Shown here: one piece after another, positions 8,447 to 18,023 of the stretch
Position numbering within the stretch: the first letter of the stretch is position 1
How the letters are laid out: each line of letters opens with the position of its first letter
NCBI GenBank assembly: GCA_016218215.1
Contig: JACREM010000047.1
Span: 1-55,818 of the forward strand
Length of the DNA: 55,818 nt
Direction: 5' to 3'
Source: Candidatus Gottesmanbacteria bacterium
GTDB lineage: Bacteria > Patescibacteriota > Microgenomatia > UBA10105 > UBA927
Notes under the pieces: model-generated
Database searches by the model: none
Seen by the model: only the letters and a program-made list of their open reading frames with translations
Told to the model about the DNA's origin: nothing
Program-made: the position numbers and the translations under genes

Positions 8447-9130
8447 ATGATTACACTTCTACACGGAGATAACATAGAAGAATCCCGAAAAGAGTTCGTT
8501 CGTATAAAAAATGAAGCCCAAGGCAGAGAGCTTCGCGACCTGACGGAGTTTGTCTCAGATGAAAATGCACTGCGACAGGGTCTTGAGTCGCATTCATTAT
8601 TTGGATCAGATCTTTTAGTAGTATTTGAAAATGCACTTTCGCATTTTGGGAGAAAAGAGAAGGCGCTTGATGATTTTCTTTCCATTGTTCTGTCCAGTCC
8701 CTCTGTAGATATACTTTTTTGGGAGAATAAAGAAATAGGAAAAGGGACTATCGCCAAACTCGGTTCTTCTAAGGTGAAGATATTTAAGCTTCCGGTTGTT
8801 TTGTTTGCGTTTTTAGATGCGATAGCGCCGAATAATGTCCCAACGATCATAGATTTGTACAGAAAAACTGTTGCAATAAACGATCCGTATCTTGTGTTTA
8901 CTATGACCGCTCGGCGCGTCCACGACCTTCTTTGCGTCATGGAAGGAGTAAGCGCGGATCCTTCTCAAGCATGGCAGCTTGGTCGTTTGACAAAGCAGGC
9001 GAAGTTGTTTACGATTGAGAAACTTCTTTTTATGCAAAGATCTCTTCTATCTTTGGATATTTCAAACAAAAGCGGGTTGTCCGCTCTTCCTTTGCAAGCA
9101 TCTGTTGAACTTTTTTTGGCTACCTTGTAA
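8447..9130 (+). CDS. DNA polymerase III delta subunit-like protein
   Basis: MITLLHGDNIEESRKEFVRIKNEA...HSLFGSDLLVVFENAL, helical C-terminus (VFTMTARRVHDLLCV). Confidence 0.6.
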   Translation: MITLLHGDNIEESRKEFVRIKNEAQGRELRDLTEFVSDENALRQGLESHSLFGSDLLVVFENALSHFGRKEKALDDFLSIVLSSPSVDILFWENKEIGKGTIAKLGSSKVKIFKLPVVLFAFLDAIAPNNVPTIIDLYRKTVAINDPYLVFTMTARRVHDLLCVMEGVSADPSQAWQLGRLTKQAKLFTIEKLLFMQRSLLSLDISNKSGLSALPLQASVELFLATL

Positions 9131-9143
9131 AGGAGATATCACT

Positions 9144-10505
9144 ATGGCGCTTGACCTTTCAATTTTCAAAGACTACGATGTGCGTGGCACGTACCCAAAT
9201 CAGATCAATGCAGAGATGGCACGCGCTATTGCGTACGCAGTTGTCCGAACGCTTCACCCTAAAACAGTTTGTATTTGTCGCGATATGCGGTTCTCCGGGG
9301 AAGAATTACGGGATGGCCTCACCGAAATATTTTTGTCACAAGGGATAGATGTCTATGATGCAGGACTCGTGGGTACTGAGATGCAGTACTTTATTGCAGG
9401 AACCAGAGACTATGACTTGGTGTTTCAGATAAGTGCGTCGCATAATCCTCCGCAGTACAACGGAATAAAGCTGGTGAAAAAAGGCCCGATTGCCGTGACG
9501 AGTGACAGTGGACTGTATGACGTGCGCGATGCAATAGCAAAGGGTCCTCTTCCGGATGCAAAGACCAGGGGAACTCGAACAGAGATAGACGTCACAACCG
9601 AATGGAAAAAGAAAGTTCTTTCACTTGTGAACGTTACCGACTTTTCTCCTTTGTCAGTCGTTGTAGATGCCGGAAATGGTATGGCGGGAAAACTCGTGCC
9701 TGCTGTATTTTCAGGATTGCCCTTTACACTTACTACCATGTTTATGGATCTGGATGGACATTTCCCAAACCATATACCAAATCCGCTTATTCCCGAAAAT
9801 AATGCGTTCCTCATCTCAAAATTAAAAGAACTCCATGCAGATGTTGGCATAACGTTTGACGGTGATGCAGATCGGATGTTTCTTATTGATGATAAAGGAA
9901 GACTCGTACCGGGGACAATCACCACAGCCCTTCTCGCACGCTACTTTCTTTCCATTCACCCTGGCGAGCTTATTCTCTATAACGCCATCTGCGGCAGGGT
10001 GGTGCCTGAGCTTGTGAAAAAATTAGGAGGCAATTCAAAAAGAGTTCGCGTCGGGCATAGCTATATAAAGACGTATATGCGGGAGACCGGAGCGGTATTT
10101 GCCGGCGAACATTCAGGGCATTATTATTATCGAGATTTTTTTAATGCTGAAAGCGGCGTACTGACAGCGCTTCTCATGCTCGCGCTTCTGTCGCATGAAA
10201 AAAGAAAACTCTCCGAGCTTGTAGATGAGTTAGATACATATCCCGCGAGCGGTGAGATAAATTTTGTGGTTTCAGATATTCCATTGGTAGTAGATAAAAT
10301 AAAGATTGCTCACTTGGATGCGGATTCCATAGATGAGCTGGATGGTGTAAGTGTGTGGTATAAGACGTACTGGTTTAATATCCGGCCATCCAAGACCGAA
10401 CCTCTTCTTAGGCTCAATGTTGAAGCAGATACCAAAGAAATTTTAGATATAAAAACAAATGAGCTTGTGAGTACAATAGAACAGCTCGGAGGAAAAAGAA
10501 AATAG
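9144..10505 (+). CDS. Phosphomannomutase/phosphoglucomutase
   Basis: FKDYDVRGTYPNQINAEMARAIAYA, ISASHNPPQYNGIKLV, GITFDGDADRMFLID, GEHSGHYYYRDF; SD AAAGGAG upstream. Confidence 0.93.
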   Translation: MALDLSIFKDYDVRGTYPNQINAEMARAIAYAVVRTLHPKTVCICRDMRFSGEELRDGLTEIFLSQGIDVYDAGLVGTEMQYFIAGTRDYDLVFQISASHNPPQYNGIKLVKKGPIAVTSDSGLYDVRDAIAKGPLPDAKTRGTRTEIDVTTEWKKKVLSLVNVTDFSPLSVVVDAGNGMAGKLVPAVFSGLPFTLTTMFMDLDGHFPNHIPNPLIPENNAFLISKLKELHADVGITFDGDADRMFLIDDKGRLVPGTITTALLARYFLSIHPGELILYNAICGRVVPELVKKLGGNSKRVRVGHSYIKTYMRETGAVFAGEHSGHYYYRDFFNAESGVLTALLMLALLSHEKRKLSELVDELDTYPASGEINFVVSDIPLVVDKIKIAHLDADSIDELDGVSVWYKTYWFNIRPSKTEPLLRLNVEADTKEILDIKTNELVSTIEQLGGKRK

Positions 10506-10524
10506 AAGTAAGGAGGAACAGCAT

Positions 10525-11601
10525 ATGGCAAACATGGATACTATTTCAGAAATTAAAGCACTTGATCCTTCCGGTGTGCTGGAATCTACGGCAAAATTTC
10601 CTGATCAGTGCGAACAGGCCTGGAGAGAAGCTTCGACGATTAAATTTCCACCTGGATACGAAAATATTTATAACGTCGTTGTCTGTGGGATGGGCGGCTC
10701 TCGGTTTACACCGCGGACAATTAAAGAGTTTTTTCGAGATCGTATAAAAGAACCGTATGAAATTGTTGAGGACTATACGTTGCCGCAGTATGTGGATAAA
10801 GATAGCCTGGTGATTCTTTCTTCCTTTTCCGGTACGACAGAAGAAGTGCTTTCCTGTGGACAGGATGCACTGAGACGCGGTGCGCGGATAAGTGGTGTCA
10901 TGAAGGATGGAGACAGTAAGATCGTCTCATTTCTCAAAGCGCAGGGCGCGACAGGATACCTGTTTGATCCAAAAAACAACCCGTGTGGACAGCCACGTAT
11001 AGGGGGAGGATATCTACTTATGGGACATTTGGGTTTACTTAAAGCACTCAGACTAATTGACATAGATGATAGTGAAGTCGTTTCTGCTATCGCTTATGCA
11101 AGAACAGTAGGGAAAAAATTCGCAGTAGAAGTGCCGACGGAAAAAAATCCTGCAAAACAACTGGCAAAAACACTCAAAGATACGCATCCGTTTATAGTGA
11201 CTAGTGAGTTTTTACGCGGATTCGGTAACGCTTTTTCAAATCAGATCAATGAAACAGCAAAAATGATTTCTGATCCAAGAAATATACCGGAGCTCAATCA
11301 TCACCTGATGGAAGGGTTAAAGTATCCCAAGACTCTGCATCAAAATGGATTGTTTTTGTTTTTTCTGTCACAGTTTTATTCGAAGCTTGTGCAAAAGCGA
11401 TACGCCATAACAAAAACTGTGGTGGAGAAACAGGGGGTAAATACATTTACGGTAAATCTTGAAGGTCCATCCAAACTTGCGCAAACGTTGGAAGCGTTTA
11501 CCATATCCGGATTTACGTCGTTTTACATGGCAGTCCTGTATGATATGGATCCTGTTGCCATTCCCTGGGTCGATTATTTTAAAGCCGAGCTTGCTAAATA
11601 A
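10525..11601 (+). CDS. Bifunctional phosphoglucose/phosphomannose isomerase
   Basis: VVCGMGGSRF, VILSSFSGTTEEVLSC, NQINETAKM...ELNHHLMEG; SD AGGAGG upstream. Confidence 0.85.
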   Translation: MANMDTISEIKALDPSGVLESTAKFPDQCEQAWREASTIKFPPGYENIYNVVVCGMGGSRFTPRTIKEFFRDRIKEPYEIVEDYTLPQYVDKDSLVILSSFSGTTEEVLSCGQDALRRGARISGVMKDGDSKIVSFLKAQGATGYLFDPKNNPCGQPRIGGGYLLMGHLGLLKALRLIDIDDSEVVSAIAYARTVGKKFAVEVPTEKNPAKQLAKTLKDTHPFIVTSEFLRGFGNAFSNQINETAKMISDPRNIPELNHHLMEGLKYPKTLHQNGLFLFFLSQFYSKLVQKRYAITKTVVEKQGVNTFTVNLEGPSKLAQTLEAFTISGFTSFYMAVLYDMDPVAIPWVDYFKAELAK

Positions 11602-11667
11602 TTGTGTACTTGATGTTCAACTTGTATTCCCCTTGCGCTAATTGAGGAAATTTCTCATACTAGAAGT

Positions 11668-13965
11668 ATGTCTAAAAAATTTGTTGTTTGGTTTTCGGAC
11701 GTTGGTAAAGATGATGGGGCTCTTGTCGGTGGAAAAGGTGCAAACCTGGGAGAGATGACGCAGGCTGGCTTTCCAGTGCCGCCTGGATTTATCGTTACGT
11801 CCAAGGCGTACGAACGCTTCCTCGATGAGTCAGGGCTTCGAGCGTGCATAAAAGATGTACTTTACGGTTTAGATGTCAGTGATTCAGATGGGCTTGAGCA
11901 AGCTTCAAAGGATATTCAGAAGAGTATTACACAGTCCCGGTTTCCGCACACTATTGCAAAAGAGGTCATAGAGGCATATTTTTCGATGGATGAAGGATTG
12001 TCTCGTCACTCGCGCGTCGCAGTGCGATCCTCTGCCACGGCCGAAGATCTACCAGGTGCGTCTTTTGCCGGTCAGCAGTCTACATTTCTCAACGTTGAAG
12101 GGGAAGCTTCATTACTTGAAAAAATAAAAGAGGCATGGGCGTCTCTTTTTACCGCACGGGCAATTTTTTACAGAAAAACTCAGGGATTTGATGATTTTAA
12201 GGTAGGAATCGCAATTCCTGTGCAGAAAATGGTTGAATCTGTAGCCTCAGGTATTATGTTTACCCTTGACCCTGTCACAAATAGTAAATCTACTATCGTG
12301 ATAGAAGGTATATTTGGACTCGGAGAAATGATCGTACAGGGCGCTGTAACACCGGACCATTATGAAGTAGACAAAAAATCTCTCATTATTACCGCTAAAT
12401 CGATTAAGACACAGGAAAAACAGATGATTCGGGCAAAAAACGAAAATATCATAGAACAGTTATCCCATGCTCTCGGGTCAAAACAGAAAATTACAGACGA
12501 GATAATTTTAACACTTGCAAAAATTGGAAAAGATCTTGAAAGACATTATTATTTTCCCCAGGATATCGAATGGGCGGTTGATTTCAAAAACACCATCTTT
12601 ATCGTCCAGACAAGGCCGGTGACGACATTAAATCAATCTCCAATGACCAATACACAATCACCAAAAGCAGAAAACAAAAAGAAACTTTTGGTAAAAGGGG
12701 ATCCGGCGAGCCCCGGGATACAATCCGGCCCGGTACAAATTCTCGGGAGTATGAAAGATTTGGACAAAATCAATATAGGAGAAGTATTGGTAGCTGAACA
12801 GACAAATCCGGATTATGTACCGGCAATGAAAAAAGCAGTTGCAATAGTTACCGCTCGTGGCGGAAGAACGTCCCATGCTGCCATCGTCTCTCGGGAGCTC
12901 GGAATTCCTGCTGTCGTTGGGGTAAAAAATGCACTCAGCATATTGAAGGACGGCATGGTTGTCACAGTAAATGGTTCAACCGGAGAAGTGTTTCAGGGCT
13001 CAATTGCATCAAATATTAAAAATCAAATATCAAATATCAAAAAAGATGAAAATCATAATTTAAAGACTGCGACGAAGGTGTATGTAAATTTGGCCGAGCC
13101 CAGTAGAGCCGATGCCGTCTCAAAGATGAATGTAGACGGAGTGGGGCTGCTTCGTGCTGAATTTATGATTGCAGGCATAGGGACGCATCCAAAAAAGTTT
13201 ATAAAGGACAAAAAAGAAAAGGAATTTATTTCTATCCTCTCTTCAAATCTTGAGACCATTTGCTCTGCCCTGAATCCCCGTCCGGTGGTGTACAGGGCGA
13301 CTGATTTTCGAACGAATGAATATAGAAATCTAAAAGGAGGGCAGGAGTTTGAACCAGTCGAGGATAATCCGATGCTTGGGTTTCGGGGTGCTGCCAGATA
13401 TATCGTTGATTCAAGCGTGTTCGAGCTTGAACTTGAAGCAATAAAACACGTACGAAATAAGCTTGGGTTTAAAAATTTTTCTCTCATGATTCCTTTTGTA
13501 AGAAATCCAAAAGAAATGCTTGAAGTAAAAAAGATCGTTGCATCGGCTGGACTCTCGCGTGGCTCGACATTTAAGCTTTGGATGATGGTAGAGATTCCGA
13601 CTAATGTCATACTGTTAGATCAGTATTTGGATGTTGGCATAGATGGTGTGTCTATCGGATCGAACGATCTTACTATGCTTATCTTGGGGACTGATCGGGA
13701 TAATAGCGAAGTTGCTCATGATTTTAACGAAATGGATCCTGCTGTTCTCTGGGCGTTTGAAAAAGTAGTGACGACGTGTGCCAAGCGTGGCGTGACTGTC
13801 TCTATGTGCGGGCAGGCGCCGTCCGATTATCCTGAACTTGTGGAAAAGCTTGTGAAATGGGGTATCACGAGTGTGTCAGTCAATCCTGATGCTCTTGATA
13901 GTGTGAGGAGAACTATATTTGAAGCTGAACAAAATCTCGTGAAACATGCTTCTTTAAACCGATAG
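11668..13965 (+). CDS. ppsA: Phosphoenolpyruvate synthase
   Basis: LVGGKGANLGEMTQAGFPVPPGFIVT, AVRSSATAEDLPGASFAGQQ, ARGGRTSHAAIVSRELGIPAVVG, GSNDLTMLILGTDRDN. Confidence 0.95.
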   Translation: MSKKFVVWFSDVGKDDGALVGGKGANLGEMTQAGFPVPPGFIVTSKAYERFLDESGLRACIKDVLYGLDVSDSDGLEQASKDIQKSITQSRFPHTIAKEVIEAYFSMDEGLSRHSRVAVRSSATAEDLPGASFAGQQSTFLNVEGEASLLEKIKEAWASLFTARAIFYRKTQGFDDFKVGIAIPVQKMVESVASGIMFTLDPVTNSKSTIVIEGIFGLGEMIVQGAVTPDHYEVDKKSLIITAKSIKTQEKQMIRAKNENIIEQLSHALGSKQKITDEIILTLAKIGKDLERHYYFPQDIEWAVDFKNTIFIVQTRPVTTLNQSPMTNTQSPKAENKKKLLVKGDPASPGIQSGPVQILGSMKDLDKINIGEVLVAEQTNPDYVPAMKKAVAIVTARGGRTSHAAIVSRELGIPAVVGVKNALSILKDGMVVTVNGSTGEVFQGSIASNIKNQISNIKKDENHNLKTATKVYVNLAEPSRADAVSKMNVDGVGLLRAEFMIAGIGTHPKKFIKDKKEKEFISILSSNLETICSALNPRPVVYRATDFRTNEYRNLKGGQEFEPVEDNPMLGFRGAARYIVDSSVFELELEAIKHVRNKLGFKNFSLMIPFVRNPKEMLEVKKIVASAGLSRGSTFKLWMMVEIPTNVILLDQYLDVGIDGVSIGSNDLTMLILGTDRDNSEVAHDFNEMDPAVLWAFEKVVTTCAKRGVTVSMCGQAPSDYPELVEKLVKWGITSVSVNPDALDSVRRTIFEAEQNLVKHASLNR
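12630..12663. repeat. In-frame short-word repeat (AATCAATCTCCAATGACCAATACACAATCACC)
   Basis: Iterated CCAAT/ACAAT words; encodes NQSPMTNTQSPK between two ppsA domains. Confidence 0.6.
13008..13060. repeat. In-frame short-word repeat (ATCAAATATTAAAAATCAAATATCAAATATCAAAA)
   Basis: Iterated ATCAAATATCAAA words; encodes SNIKNQISNIKKDENHN between ppsA domains. Confidence 0.7.
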
Positions 13966-13972
13966 ATATTTT

Positions 13973-15253
13973 ATGGCTACTCAATCAACAAATATTTATG
14001 CGGTGCAGGCTCGTGAAATATTGGATTCGCGTGGAAATCCGACGATAGAAACGACTGTCGTACTGGAAAACGGCTACTATGGCATTTCTTCTATCCCCTC
14101 AGGAGCATCGGTCGGAAAATACGAGGCAGTGGAACTTCGAGATAGCGATCCGAAGCGCTATCACGGCATGGGAGTATTGAAAGCAGTGAACAACGTGAAC
14201 AGCATATTAGGTCCAAAAGTGCGTGGGAAAGACGCATTGAAACAAGAAGAAATTGATGCCACGCTTATTGCTCTCGATGGTACTCCGAATAAATCAAACC
14301 TTGGAGCCAATAGTATATTAAGCGTATCTTTGGCCTCAGCAGTTGCGGCGTCTAATGCATCCCGCATGATGGTCTATCGGTATCTCAATCAGATATTTTC
14401 TACGTTCTGCCCGACTTTGTTAGTTAAAATACCTGTACCTATTTTTAACATCATAAACGGAGGAAAACACGGTGCCGGAAACCTTAATTTTCAGGAATTT
14501 CAGATCATTCCCGCCTCCGGCAAGCCGTACCATGATGCACTTATGATGGGAGTCGAAATATATCATGCGCTTGGAAAACTCCTCGAGTATAGGGGCGCAG
14601 TACACTCTGTCGGTGATGAAGGCGGGTATGCTCCAAACCTTTTTACCAATGTTGAAGCATTGGAATTACTTTTAGAAGCAAGTAGAACACTCGGATATCG
14701 ATTTGGTACGGATGTATTTTTCGGTCTCGATGTTGCTTCAAGTTATTTCAAAACGGATAAAGGATACCTTATAAAAGACCGCGCGTTACCATATTCTCCT
14801 TCGGAATTCATAGAGTATTTTCGCACACTGAATACAAAATATAGACTTCTTCTTTTGGAAGATGCGTTTAGTGAAGATGATTGGAGCAGTTGGCAGGCAT
14901 TAACTGCTGCTCTTGGTAAGGATTCTCTTATCATAGGAGATGATCTGCTCGTGACTAATCCAGAGAAACTCGTCAAAGCGATAAACGAAAAGGCCTGCTC
15001 GGCGATACTTCTAAAACCAAATCAAATCGGCACGTTGTCTGAATTTTTTCGCGTTGTCAAAATTGCAAAGGAACACGGGTTTGGCACGATTGTGTCTCAC
15101 AGAAGCGGAGAAACTGTGGATACATTTGAGGCGGATTTAGCAGTCGCCATTCAATCCGACTACGTAAAGTTTGGTGCTCCAGCTCGCGGAGAGAGAGTTG
15201 CTAAATACAACAGACTTCTTCAGATCGAAGCTGAACTTTCTGTGAAAAAATAA
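13973..15253 (+). CDS. eno: Enolase
   Basis: AREILDSRGNPTIETTVVLENG, PSGASVGKYEAVELRD, HSVGDEGGYAPNL, LLLEDAFSEDDW, VSHRSGETVDTFEADLAVA. Confidence 0.97.
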   Translation: MATQSTNIYAVQAREILDSRGNPTIETTVVLENGYYGISSIPSGASVGKYEAVELRDSDPKRYHGMGVLKAVNNVNSILGPKVRGKDALKQEEIDATLIALDGTPNKSNLGANSILSVSLASAVAASNASRMMVYRYLNQIFSTFCPTLLVKIPVPIFNIINGGKHGAGNLNFQEFQIIPASGKPYHDALMMGVEIYHALGKLLEYRGAVHSVGDEGGYAPNLFTNVEALELLLEASRTLGYRFGTDVFFGLDVASSYFKTDKGYLIKDRALPYSPSEFIEYFRTLNTKYRLLLLEDAFSEDDWSSWQALTAALGKDSLIIGDDLLVTNPEKLVKAINEKACSAILLKPNQIGTLSEFFRVVKIAKEHGFGTIVSHRSGETVDTFEADLAVAIQSDYVKFGAPARGERVAKYNRLLQIEAELSVKK

Positions 15254-15255
15254 TC

Positions 15256-16917
15256 ATGCTGACCAATGCGCCTGTCGTGCTATTAATATTGGATGGTTGG
15301 GGTATTGCTCCGCCAGGACCGGGGAACGCCATCTCGCGATCAAAACTTTCTATTCTCCCAAGACTTATAAATATGTACCCATCAAGTGAGCTGGGTGCGT
15401 CCGGTGAAAGCGTGGGCCTTCCACCAGGAGAAGATGGAAACACTGAAACCGGCCACATCAATATTGGTGCCGGAAGAATAGTCTATCAGGACCTTCCACG
15501 GATAAACCAGTCAATTAGTGACCGTTCTTTTCACGCCAATCCAACGTTTCTTGATGCGTTTTCCTATGCCAAGCAGCATAAAACAAACATACATCTTATG
15601 GGGCTTGTCAGTGATGGCGGTGTTCACGCGCAGATGTCTCACCTGTTTGCTCTTCTTGAGATAGCAAAATCGCAACATTGTGGGAATCAGGTGTTTTTGC
15701 ATCTCTTTACTGATGGTCGTGATGCTTCGCCAAATTCAGGCGTTCGATTTCTTGAAGAAATTATGAAACGGTGCAAGTCTCTTGACTGCGGTACTATCGC
15801 GACAGTCATGGGAAGGTATTTTGGCCTGGATCGGGATCACCATTGGGAGAGGACAGAAAAAGCGTACAGAGCACTGACAGAAGGCATTGGCACAAAGGGC
15901 TTTGATATATTAAGCATCATGCGACAGTCATATCAAAAAGGAATCACGGATGAGTTTATTGAGCCTATTATCTCTACTCGAGATGATGGAACAATGCTTC
16001 CGCGGATTTCTAATCATGATGCGGTCATTTTTTTTAATTACCGTATTGATAGACCAAGACAGCTAACAGAAGTGTTTATTCGACCAGATTTTGAAGAACA
16101 TAAGGATGTCGCTCCGTCATTCGATCCGTATACCGTAAAGTATTACCATAAGCACGTCATAGATGAAGATATAAACACTCAGCATTTTCAGAGAAAAATC
16201 ATTTTGCCGGATATATTTTTTGTTACCATGACAGAATACGAGCGCGGTCTTTCTGCAAGCGTCGCGTTTCCTCCTGAAAAAATTATCCACCCATTTGGTG
16301 AAGTACTATCAGAAGCAGGGCGGAGACAACTGCGTATATCTGAGTCAGAAAAAGAGCGGTTTGTCACGTATTATTTTAATGGCATGCGTGAGGTACCGTA
16401 TCTTGGGGAAGACCGCATTATTATCCCTTCTCCGAGAGTCGCAACGTACGACCTTGCTCCAGAAATGGCTTTGGACACACTGGTAAGCACTCTTTTAGAC
16501 CGATTAGACAGTAAAATATATCCTGTTATTATTGCAAATTTTGCCAATGCAGACATGGTTGCGCACACAGGGAACATACAGCAGGCGATACAAGCGTGCG
16601 AAATAATTGATCGAAGTATCGGACAAATAACAGAGAGAGTACTCTCTCTCGGAGGCACTTGCATCATAACTGCTGACCATGGTAACGTGGAAGAGATGCT
16701 GACAGCGGACGGGAATATAGATACAGAGCATTCCGTGTTCCCGGTACCTTTTGTTGTAGTAAATAAGAGATTTGAAGGAATACCAGGCTGCATGAAAAAG
16801 GGAGTGCTTGCTGACATAGCACCAACAATACTTTATCTTTTGGGTCTTGAGATGCCAAAAGAGATGACCGGTAAAAATTTATTAATAGATTGTATAGCAA
16901 AAGGAGGCACTATATGA
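15256..16917 (+). CDS. gpmI: 2,3-bisphosphoglycerate-independent phosphoglycerate mutase
   Basis: VVLLILDGWGIAPPGPGNAI, GNTETGHINIGAGRIVYQDLPRI, HLFTDGRDASPNSG, MGRYFGLDRDHHWERTEKAY, ITADHGNVEEM. Confidence 0.95.
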   Translation: MLTNAPVVLLILDGWGIAPPGPGNAISRSKLSILPRLINMYPSSELGASGESVGLPPGEDGNTETGHINIGAGRIVYQDLPRINQSISDRSFHANPTFLDAFSYAKQHKTNIHLMGLVSDGGVHAQMSHLFALLEIAKSQHCGNQVFLHLFTDGRDASPNSGVRFLEEIMKRCKSLDCGTIATVMGRYFGLDRDHHWERTEKAYRALTEGIGTKGFDILSIMRQSYQKGITDEFIEPIISTRDDGTMLPRISNHDAVIFFNYRIDRPRQLTEVFIRPDFEEHKDVAPSFDPYTVKYYHKHVIDEDINTQHFQRKIILPDIFFVTMTEYERGLSASVAFPPEKIIHPFGEVLSEAGRRQLRISESEKERFVTYYFNGMREVPYLGEDRIIIPSPRVATYDLAPEMALDTLVSTLLDRLDSKIYPVIIANFANADMVAHTGNIQQAIQACEIIDRSIGQITERVLSLGGTCIITADHGNVEEMLTADGNIDTEHSVFPVPFVVVNKRFEGIPGCMKKGVLADIAPTILYLLGLEMPKEMTGKNLLIDCIAKGGTI

Positions 16918-18023
16918 AAACAACACTCTCTGCGATCAAGGCCGACACAGGATCGGTGGGAGGACACAATAGACCAAGCAATGCCATGCTTGCCAAGGCT
17001 ACGGAACTTGCAGATGCCGCAGTGAAAAAGGGCCTTCTTTCTGACTGTAAAGTTACCTTCACCGGTGATGATATCTGTTTTCTCATGGCGCACACGCGCG
17101 GAATGGATAATCCCGATATTCATACATTTGCCTGGGAATCATTTAAGGAAACGACGGCGATTGCAAAGAGTCAGGGACTGTACGGAGCGGGTCAGGATTT
17201 ACTAAAAGACGCATTTTCAGGAAACGTGCGTGGTATGGGACCAGGATCGGCAGAAATGGAATTTGAAGAGAGACAAGCTGAACCATTTGTTCTTTTTGCG
17301 GCTGACAAATGTGGTCCGGGTGTATTTAACTACCCGCTTCTTAGTTGTTATGCTGATCCGTACCATAATGCTGGGCTACTCCTCGCACCGGACATGCATG
17401 CAGGGTTTACCTATACTGTCATGGATGTAAATTATACAGAGGCTGATAAGGTCATAAAAGTGAAGGTACCGGAAGAATACTATGATCTCTGTACGCTTCT
17501 TCGAGATCCAAATCATTATGTCGTCGAAAGCGTCACGCATAACGCCTCCGGGCTTCAGGGGTGCGCAGTGTCTACGAGTAGACTTCATAACATAGCAGGA
17601 AAATACGTCGGAAAGGATGATCCTGTGGCAATCGTCCGAACGCAGAAGCAATTTCCATCAACCGGTGAGTATCTTTCTCCCTGGGCGCTTGCTCATTTTA
17701 CGCTCGGAGACAATAGAGGATCTCATCATGTGGCAGTCATGCCGGTCAAACAAAATTCAATTATCTCCTACTTTGACGGACCGACTATCGTCAGTGCTGC
17801 GGGGTATTGCGTGCATGAGGGAAAATTTACGGAAGCTGTTGATCTATTTGATCAACCGTTCTGGGATCTTATACGAACAAAGGCTTCTGAGAAAACTCTC
17901 TCAATTCGTGCACAGGGATTTTTTAATCCCGCTATGGCTGGTATGGATGAGCTTGAATATACAGGCGTCATGGAGAATTTAAAGAGGATTGAGACAAAGT
18001 TTGAAGTGCGTAGCGTCAAATGA
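16914..18023 (+). CDS. fbp: Archaeal-type fructose-1,6-bisphosphate aldolase/phosphatase (class V FBPase)
   Basis: MKTTLSAIKADTGSVGGHNRPS, FTGDDICFLMAHTRG, YVGKDDPVAIVRTQKQFPSTGEYLSPWALAHFTLGDNRGSHH; Asp11, His18, Asp52 and Asp53 at the expected spacing. Confidence 0.92.
   Translation: MKTTLSAIKADTGSVGGHNRPSNAMLAKATELADAAVKKGLLSDCKVTFTGDDICFLMAHTRGMDNPDIHTFAWESFKETTAIAKSQGLYGAGQDLLKDAFSGNVRGMGPGSAEMEFEERQAEPFVLFAADKCGPGVFNYPLLSCYADPYHNAGLLLAPDMHAGFTYTVMDVNYTEADKVIKVKVPEEYYDLCTLLRDPNHYVVESVTHNASGLQGCAVSTSRLHNIAGKYVGKDDPVAIVRTQKQFPSTGEYLSPWALAHFTLGDNRGSHHVAVMPVKQNSIISYFDGPTIVSAAGYCVHEGKFTEAVDLFDQPFWDLIRTKASEKTLSIRAQGFFNPAMAGMDELEYTGVMENLKRIETKFEVRSVK

Noticed and set aside
8197-8940. 247-aa minus-strand ORF opposite the NUDIX/delta-subunit genes
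   Set aside because: Shadow ORF antisense to two well-supported genes; serine-rich composition, no recognisable domain.
13053-13610. 185-aa minus-strand ORF opposite ppsA
   Set aside because: Antisense to conserved PEP synthase sequence; composition typical of a shadow frame.
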